DNA of 64,000 nucleotides from Prescottella defluvii (GTDB lineage: Bacteria > Actinomycetota > Actinomycetes > Mycobacteriales > Mycobacteriaceae). Shown here in pieces: positions 59,086 to 64,000 of this stretch (position 1 is its first letter; each line of letters opens with the position of its first letter). A program made the translations under genes and the position numbers. Under the pieces are notes generated by a model. That model saw only the letters and a list, made by a program, of their open reading frames with translations, was not told the DNA's origin and did no database searches. The stretch lies in contig NZ_JPOC01000057.1 of the NCBI RefSeq assembly GCF_000738775.1, positions 55,712 to 119,711 of the forward strand, in the 5' to 3' direction.

Positions 59086-60281
59086 AGGGGACGCCCGACC
59101 GGAAGTGTTGCAGCAACGGCAGTTCCGTCGCCCGGAGCCGATTCGACCACCAATGTTCCTCCCAACAACGCAAGACGCTCACGCATCGCCCGCAGCCCGA
59201 ACCCGCCGGCCTCGCGCTCGTCGAAGCCGATGCCGTCGTCGACGATGTCGAGACGCACTTCATCGGCAGCGTACGTCAGTGTCAGCCGCACCCGCTCGGC
59301 CTGCGAGTGCAGGCGCACGTTCGCCAGAGCGCTCTGTCCTACCCGCAACAGCGCCACGTCGTAGTCCATCGGGAGCGGAACGGGATCGCCGTCCGTGAAC
59401 AGTGCTCCGGCGATGCCGGTGTGCTGTTCGAGCTGCTCCAACTGTCGGCGCAGCGCCGACTCCAACGGCGCGGACTCGAGATCCGACGGTCGCAGCGCGT
59501 CCACCACCCGGCGTGCCTCCACCAGGTTCTGCTGCGCCGTGTCGGCGATCTGCGTGAACGTCGGAGCCGAATCGGTGCCCCGCAGCCCCGCACGGGCCAG
59601 GAGCAGGATCGACGAGAAGCCCTGCGCCAGAGTGTCGTGGATGTCGCGGGCCAGACGTGAGCGCTCTGCGACGGCTCCGGACTCACGCTGCAGCGCGACC
59701 AACTCGTCCTGCGCGTCGAGCAGTTCACGGTGCGCGTCGGTCAGCTCGTCGACCAACCGCTGGCGCTGCGCCGACTCCCGAACCAACTGTTGATAGACGA
59801 TCGCCATGCCCGCGGCCACCGCCGAACCGAAGATCGGACCGAGGACGGACGCCATCGTGTTGTCGTCGCCGTGCCACAGACTCGCGGCGATCGAGACCGC
59901 CGTGAGCGCCACGGTCGTCGCCAGCGCCACCGGCACCGACAGCAAGTGGAAGCACAGGAAGAACAGTGCGAAGACGAGCCACACGAAATTGGGGTTCGAC
60001 GCCACCAGCGCGAGCCATCCCGCCACCAGGACGGCCAGCCACACCTGCCCCGACGAACGCTGCACCAGGCGGCTGCGGCGGACGAACCACACGCCGCCGA
60101 CATACCAGGCGAGTTCGGCGAACGCGAGAACCAGCACCCAGGCCTCGTGCGCACCCTGCTCCACGACGACCCGGCCGACACCCACCGACAGCAGGAGAAC
60201 GAACAGAACGTGCGCGCCGATCTGCATCGCGCGCAACACCGGTGCGACGCCGCCGGCGTGGGACGCGTCAGAGGAATCCAT
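59082..60281 (-). CDS. NarL-class sensor histidine kinase
   Basis: 399 residues. About five to six membrane helices (residues 20-160) form the sensor, with almost no extracellular loop. A coiled segment (165-205) leads to the HisKA_3 domain with H215 in LARDIHDTLAQGFSSI, then a compact HATPase domain with DDGIGFDER and FGLRAMRERL. Intramembrane sensing of this kind suits cell-envelope or lipid-disturbing signals. ATG 60281 is the first in-frame start downstream of the divergent promoter region. Confidence 0.92.
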   Translation of the reverse strand: MDSSDASHAGGVAPVLRAMQIGAHVLFVLLLSVGVGRVVVEQGAHEAWVLVLAFAELAWYVGGVWFVRRSRLVQRSSGQVWLAVLVAGWLALVASNPNFVWLVFALFFLCFHLLSVPVALATTVALTAVSIAASLWHGDDNTMASVLGPIFGSAVAAGMAIVYQQLVRESAQRQRLVDELTDAHRELLDAQDELVALQRESGAVAERSRLARDIHDTLAQGFSSILLLARAGLRGTDSAPTFTQIADTAQQNLVEARRVVDALRPSDLESAPLESALRRQLEQLEQHTGIAGALFTDGDPVPLPMDYDVALLRVGQSALANVRLHSQAERVRLTLTYAADEVRLDIVDDGIGFDEREAGGFGLRAMRERLALLGGTLVVESAPGDGTAVAATLPVGRPL

Positions 60282-60408
60282 TTCACTTACGCTAACACCG
60301 CCAGACCCCCCACAGCCTCGGCGAACCGTGAGTCCAACTTTCGATGGACCGGCGAACTCAACCGACGCGCGATGCCCCACCCACCCCTCTCGGGCCAGGC
60401 TGGATGGC

Positions 60409-61476
60409 ATGTTCCTCAGTATTCGAGATCTCCGATTCGCCAAGGGCCGATTCACGTTGATGAGTTCGGCCCTGTTCCTGATCTCGCTGATGGTTGTGAT
60501 GCTGTCGGGGCTCACCGCGGGACTGGGCAACCAATCGATCGCCGCGGTCAAGCACATCGGCGCGGACAACTTCGCGTTCGGTGAGCCCGCCGAAGGGCAG
60601 TCCCTGTCGTTCGGGGAATCCACCGTGTCCGAACAGCAGCGCGATGCGCTCGCCGCTACGTCCGGTGTCGACGAGGCCGTCGTCATCGGTATCGCTCCGG
60701 TCCGGATCTCCGCGGACGGCCGGGAGGTCGCCGCTTCCGCCTTCGGCCTGGACGGACGCTCGTTCGCCGCTCCCGCACCCCTCGATTCCGGCTCGGTCGC
60801 GATCGACACCGATCTTGCGAAGGAGAACGGCTGGGACGTCGGCAGCCGGATCACCATCGGCACCGACACCCTGACCGTCACCGCTCTGGTCGACGACTCG
60901 TTCTACAGCCACCAGCCCGTCGTGTGGATGAACCACGACGTCTGGACCGGCCTGCCCGCCGCCGGCGGCAGCGACGGCACCGTGATCGCGATGCGCACCT
61001 CCGGCGGATTCGACGCCGGCAGCGCCGCGGCCGCCACCGGCACCTCGATCACCGACGAGGGCGGCGCCCTGAACGCGATCGGCTCCTACACGTCCGAGCG
61101 CGGATCGCTGCTGATGATGCAGGCCATGCTGATGACCGTCAGCGCCCTCGTCGTCGGCGCCTTCTTCACCGTCTGGACCATCCAGCGCAGCCAGGACCTC
61201 GCCATCCTCAAGGCCGTCGGCGCGTCCACGAAGTACCTGCTCAAGGACGCACTCGGGCAGTCGCTGATCGTCCTGACGCTCGGCGCGGGCCTCGGCACCC
61301 TGGCAGCCCTGGGGCTGGGCGCGATCGCATCGAAGGTCGTCCCGTTCACACTCACCCTCTCCGGCACGCTCGTCCCCTTCGCCGCCCTGATCGTGATGGG
61401 CATGATCGGCGCCGCCGCGGCTCTGGCCCGGATCGTCTCGATCGACCCGCAGACCGCCCTCGCGAACGCGCGTTGA
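60409..61476 (+). CDS. FtsX-like ABC exporter permease
   Basis: 355 residues. One N-terminal membrane helix (about 20-40), a large extracytoplasmic MacB-type domain (about 45-235) and three C-terminal helices (about 240-262, 285-308, 320-342). RDLRFAKGRFTLM at the start and QDLAILKAVGASTKYLLKD after the second helix match DevC/MacB-like permeases. It would export a peptide or lipid, or drive a mechanical task, with the ATPase encoded 34 nt downstream. ATG 60409 is chosen. Confidence 0.9.
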   Translation: MFLSIRDLRFAKGRFTLMSSALFLISLMVVMLSGLTAGLGNQSIAAVKHIGADNFAFGEPAEGQSLSFGESTVSEQQRDALAATSGVDEAVVIGIAPVRISADGREVAASAFGLDGRSFAAPAPLDSGSVAIDTDLAKENGWDVGSRITIGTDTLTVTALVDDSFYSHQPVVWMNHDVWTGLPAAGGSDGTVIAMRTSGGFDAGSAAAATGTSITDEGGALNAIGSYTSERGSLLMMQAMLMTVSALVVGAFFTVWTIQRSQDLAILKAVGASTKYLLKDALGQSLIVLTLGAGLGTLAALGLGAIASKVVPFTLTLSGTLVPFAALIVMGMIGAAAALARIVSIDPQTALANAR

Positions 61477-61510
61477 GCCCGACGTCCGACCGATCCCGAA
61501 AGGACCTCAC

Positions 61511-62209
61511 ATGAGCATCTCGCTCCGCAACGTCGTACTGACCTACCCCGACGGTGACACCCGTCTGCGCGCCCTCGACGATGTCGACCTGGCGGTGGAC
61601 CGCGGTGAACTGGTCGCGGTCACCGGCCCCTCCGGATCCGGCAAGTCGAGCCTCCTCGCGGTGGCCGGACTGCTGACGACCCCCGAGTCGGGCACCGTGA
61701 CAGTCGACGGCACCGACGTCACGGGCCTCGATCGCGCGGCGCGCACCGACATGCGACGCGAGAAGCTCGGCTTCGTGTTCCAGCAGTCGAACCTGCTGCC
61801 GTCGCTCACCGCGACGGAGCAGTTGCAGATGATCACTCATCTGAGCGGCGGCACGGTGCGCGACAGCCGCAAGCGGGCCCGCGAGCTGCTGTGCAGCCTG
61901 GGACTCGAGGGCCAGCTCGACCGACGCCCGAACCAACTCTCCGGTGGCCAGCGCCAGCGCGTCGCGATCGCCCGATCACTCGTGAACGACCCGGCGGTCC
62001 TGCTGGTCGACGAGCCGACCTCGGCACTGGACGAGGAACGCAGCCGTGAGATCGTCGCGCTGCTGGCCCACCTGAGCCGTGAACGGTCCGTCGCGACGGT
62101 GATGGTGACGCACGATCTCAGCCAACTGGACCTGGTGGACGCCGCGTACGAGATGCACAGCGGGGCACTGCGGCCCCGCGCCGCGAAGATCGCTACAGCA
62201 GCTTACTGA
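61511..62209 (+). CDS. ABC exporter ATPase (LolD/MacB type)
   Basis: 232 residues. Walker A GPSGSGKSS (about 39-47), Q-loop FQQSNLLPSL, signature LSGGQRQRVAIARSL, Walker B VLLVDEPTSALD, H-loop VTHDLSQLD. The FQQSNLLPSLTATEQ segment is typical of ATPases paired with FtsX-type permeases. It is in an operon with the permease, divergent from the two-component genes. Its 3' end overlaps the convergent SDR gene by 17 bp. Confidence 0.95.
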   Translation: MSISLRNVVLTYPDGDTRLRALDDVDLAVDRGELVAVTGPSGSGKSSLLAVAGLLTTPESGTVTVDGTDVTGLDRAARTDMRREKLGFVFQQSNLLPSLTATEQLQMITHLSGGTVRDSRKRARELLCSLGLEGQLDRRPNQLSGGQRQRVAIARSLVNDPAVLLVDEPTSALDEERSREIVALLAHLSRERSVATVMVTHDLSQLDLVDAAYEMHSGALRPRAAKIATAAY

Positions 62210-63032
62210 ACTGGTCGTTGGCCTTCTGCATCACGAACTCGTACGGCGGCGCGAACTTTCGTGCCCACCAGTAGCCGAAGCGGATGTCGTTCGACGTGTA
62301 CACCAGGTACCGGTTCTTCACGATCCCGGCAAGGATGCAGTCGGCCACCTTCTCCGGTGAGACCGCCCGCTTCTCGAACCGGTGGGTGAGCTTCTTGATC
62401 CGCGGGTCGTCGCGGTCCACACCCGCGATCTGCACGGTGCCCACCAGCGGGGTCTTGACCCCGCCGGGCACCACCAGGCTGACGCCGATGCCGTGCCGCG
62501 CGAGATCGAACCTCAGCACCTCGGACACTCCGCGCAGACCGAACTTGCTGGCGCTGTAGGCCGCGTGCCACGGCAGCGCCAGCAGGCCGGCGGCGGACGA
62601 CACGTTGACGAGATGTCCGCCGCGCCCGGCCGCGATCATCGGCGGCAGGAACCGCTCGATGATGTGGATCGGTCCCATCAGGTTCACGTCGACCATCGAC
62701 TTCCAGTGCCGATGCTCGAGATTCTCGACCGTGCCCCAGGCCGAGATGCCGGCGACGTTCATCACGATGTCGAGGCTGCCGACCTGCTCGTGGATCTCGT
62801 CCGCGAAGGCGGTGACCGCGGCGAAATCGGAGACGTCCACTGCCCGCGAATACCTGACGGTGCCGCGGGACGACGCGCAGCGCTCGACGGTCGCCGCCAG
62901 CCCGGCCTCGTCGATGTCGGTGAGGAACAGTTCCGCGCCCGCCGCGGCCGCGGCCAGAGCGGTGGCCCGACCGATTCCGCTGGCCGCCCCCGTGATCAGG
63001 CACTTCTTTCCGTCGAGCGTCTTGATCGCCAT
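62193..63032 (-). CDS. short-chain dehydrogenase/reductase
   Basis: 279 residues, classical SDR. Cofactor loop TGAASGIGRA (about 14-23), NVAG at about 93-96, catalytic Ser in VSSAAGLL and the YSASKFG motif (about 157-163). The D in LTDIDEAG suggests a preference for NAD(H). A long C-terminal tail (about 225-279) with YWWARKFAPPYEFV recalls mycobacterial SDRs acting on lipids. The substrate is unknown. Confidence 0.92.
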   Translation of the reverse strand: MAIKTLDGKKCLITGAASGIGRATALAAAAAGAELFLTDIDEAGLAATVERCASSRGTVRYSRAVDVSDFAAVTAFADEIHEQVGSLDIVMNVAGISAWGTVENLEHRHWKSMVDVNLMGPIHIIERFLPPMIAAGRGGHLVNVSSAAGLLALPWHAAYSASKFGLRGVSEVLRFDLARHGIGVSLVVPGGVKTPLVGTVQIAGVDRDDPRIKKLTHRFEKRAVSPEKVADCILAGIVKNRYLVYTSNDIRFGYWWARKFAPPYEFVMQKANDQFSKLL

Positions 63033-63101
63033 TGCCTGCGTTCCCCCGCCTCCGCCGATCGGTCCAGGTCCGGTCCGTGTCGGCAGTGTACGTGGGACAT
63101 G

Positions 63102-63138
63102 CCGAATCGGCGCCGGACATTCCGCCGCGCCGATTCGG
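63102..63138 (-). terminator. stem-loop between the very small gene and the SDR gene
   Basis: A perfect 12-bp stem CCGAATCGGCGC / GCGCCGATTCGG with a 13-nt loop, 20 nt beyond the stop of the minus-strand small gene. It may end that transcript. Confidence 0.65.
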
Positions 63139-63158
63139 GCAGGTTCGATCGGTCCTCG

Positions 63159-63314
63159 TCAGAGGCGCTGTGCCATCTCGTCCTGGTAGTCGCGGATGGT
63201 CTTCTCGATCCCCTTCGCGTCGTCGGGACGACCGTGGCTGCGGGCCTCGTCGGCCCGGTCGCGCAGCACACGAATCGCCCTGCGCAATTCGTTGTCGCTC
63301 ATTCTGCGGTCCAT
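63159..63314 (-). CDS. very small helical protein (about 47-51 residues)
   Basis: Short, highly charged and helical: MSDNELRRAIRVLRDRADEA, then SHGRPDDAKGIEKTIRDYQD. Codon use is biased like neighbouring genes. ATG 63314 has GGGAGG immediately before it, too close to be ideal; ATG 63302, four codons on, begins the sequence just quoted and is a possible start. A stem-loop follows the stop. It resembles small conserved mycobacterial proteins of unknown function, but I cannot name a family. Confidence 0.55.
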   Translation of the reverse strand: MDRRMSDNELRRAIRVLRDRADEARSHGRPDDAKGIEKTIRDYQDEMAQRL

Positions 63315-63415
63315 GCCTCCCAGTTTCCCCGTGCGCGCCCCCGTTTTCCAGATGCCACGGATGGACGGTAGCGATTCGAGACCGAACGGTTGGACGTGAG
63401 CTACCACAAGGTTAT

Positions 63416-63429
63416 TCGTAGACCTACGA
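63416..63429. promoter_or_regulatory. palindrome TCGTAG-AC-CTACGA upstream of the EspR-like gene
   Basis: A perfect 6-bp inverted repeat around AC, about 107 bp before the EspR-like start. It may be an autoregulatory site. Confidence 0.4.
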
Positions 63430-63474
63430 GTTGTTCCACTGTCCCGGACGGCGCCGTGGTGACAGCTGTCGAAC

Positions 63475-63486
63475 GATTGATCAATC
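63475..63486. promoter_or_regulatory. 12-bp perfect palindrome GATTGATCAATC
   Basis: An uninterrupted palindrome 50 bp before the EspR-like start, in an AT-rich patch. It may be an operator for the encoded HTH protein or another dimeric regulator. Confidence 0.4.
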
Positions 63487-63535
63487 AGAATCTTCGAGCT
63501 ACCCGCCGGTTATCTCCGATGTTAGGATCGTCGCG

Positions 63536-63952
63536 ATGTCTGACTTCGCCGCACGGCTCAACAAGCTCTTCGACACCGTCCATCCACCGGGCCGGAAGCC
63601 GCATACCAATGCGGAGGTGGCGAACGCCCTCATCGCGGACGGCCACAAGATTTCCAAGCCGTACATCTCGCAGCTGCGCTCCGGCCAGCGGAGCAACCCC
63701 TCCGACGAGACCGTCGCCGCCTTCGCCAAGTTCTTCAAGGTGAAGCCGGCCTACTTCTTCAACGACATCTACGCCTCGAAGGTCGACCACGACCTCGAAC
63801 TCGTCACCCGACTCGAGGGCTACGGTCTGCGCCGGCTCGCAACCCGGGCGTTCGATCTGTCCGAGGAATCACAGACGCTGCTGACGACGCTCGCCGAGAA
63901 GCTGCGGGCGGCGGAAGGACTGCCCGAGATCCCACCGGACGCATCGCGCTGA
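63536..63952 (+). CDS. espR: EspR-like nucleoid/ESX regulator
   Basis: 138 residues. An N-terminal helix-turn-helix (about 5-85) has FAARLNKLFDTVHPPGRKPH, then NAEVANALI, and the recognition segment SKPYISQLRSGQRSNPSDE. A C-terminal helical dimerisation part follows with AEKLRAAEGLPE. Length and order match, as I recall it, mycobacterial EspR (Rv3849), which binds many sites and regulates ESX-1 substrates and cell-wall genes. ATG 63536 is chosen as the family start. The EspC-like cassette at 9-10.7 kb could be a target, but nothing in the sequence shows this. Confidence 0.9.
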   Translation: MSDFAARLNKLFDTVHPPGRKPHTNAEVANALIADGHKISKPYISQLRSGQRSNPSDETVAAFAKFFKVKPAYFFNDIYASKVDHDLELVTRLEGYGLRRLATRAFDLSEESQTLLTTLAEKLRAAEGLPEIPPDASR

Positions 63953-64000
63953 CAGGGCCCGCACTGCAACCAGGACCCCGAACACGCAAGAGGCCCCCTC

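Overview
The window is high-GC actinobacterial DNA, most likely Rhodococcus or a close relative in the Mycobacteriales. The evidence is the uniform GC-rich codon use, many GTG/TTG starts, two RpfB-type resuscitation factors, a protein O-mannosyltransferase, an F420-dependent oxidoreductase, an EspR-like regulator and EspC-like (type VII) genes. The order arcA, pmt, rsmI, pabB, metG, tatD, rpfB, ksgA, ispE matches, as I recall it, the Rv1001-Rv1011 block of Mycobacterium tuberculosis. This backbone spans about 57.3 to 23.7 kb and is interrupted by several accessory insertions. No rRNA, tRNA, CRISPR array, transposase or integrase was seen.

Layout. 0-1.1 kb: end of a coiled-coil protein gene and a membrane protein with a PASTA-like extracellular domain. 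1.2-8.2 kb: the most unusual region. A translationally coupled minus-strand operon encodes a methylase-fold protein that has lost its catalytic motifs and carries a recognition-like domain, then an intact HsdM, an HsdS, and two small paralogous proteins. A two-part RNase H-like gene is divergent to it. No HsdR is encoded in the window. 8.2-10.7 kb: an EspC-like protein, a large protein with a glycine-zipper C-terminus and a four-helix membrane protein, coupled by ATGA/TGATG overlaps. This resembles a type VII secreted effector cassette with a candidate immunity protein. 10.8-16.6 kb: fatty-acyl ligase, release factor 3, an FMN reductase behind two TTGA-N4-TCAA palindromes, a PnuC-type transporter and an F420-type oxidoreductase. 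16.7-21.8 kb: a small secreted protein, a two-component system, and an operon of SnoaL, VOC, PdxH-like and 3-hydroxyisobutyryl-CoA hydrolase-like genes.

21.9-36.7 kb: ABC-F ATPase and ispE on one side and ksgA-rpfB-rpfB on the other, separated by about 10 kb. That insert holds a drug-type ABC exporter with a divergent WYL regulator, a cold-shock gene, a copper operon (copZ, secreted metal-binding protein, P-type ATPase) with CsoR-like palindromes, an orphan peptide-type solute-binding lipoprotein and another lipoprotein. 38-44 kb: pirin, tatD, metG, a DUF2786 protein, pabB. 44.2-48.8 kb: a 1350-residue STAND NTPase with 14 WD40 repeats, whose 3' end overlaps pabB by 80 bp, and a 57-residue secreted peptide gene. 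48.9-57.9 kb: rsmI, pmt, a secreted PLC-like phosphodiesterase, a BCCT transporter, DoxX and GntR genes around a 17-bp-arm palindrome, an NAD(P)-binding protein, ArsC-like, arcA, soxR. 57.9-64 kb: a DUF2505 protein, a NarL-type two-component system divergent from an FtsX-type ABC exporter, an SDR, a very small gene, and an EspR-like regulator.

Many adjacent genes share the GTGA, ATGA or TGATG stop/start overlap, so operon membership is well supported by sequence. Functions are family assignments made by eye; no database search was run.
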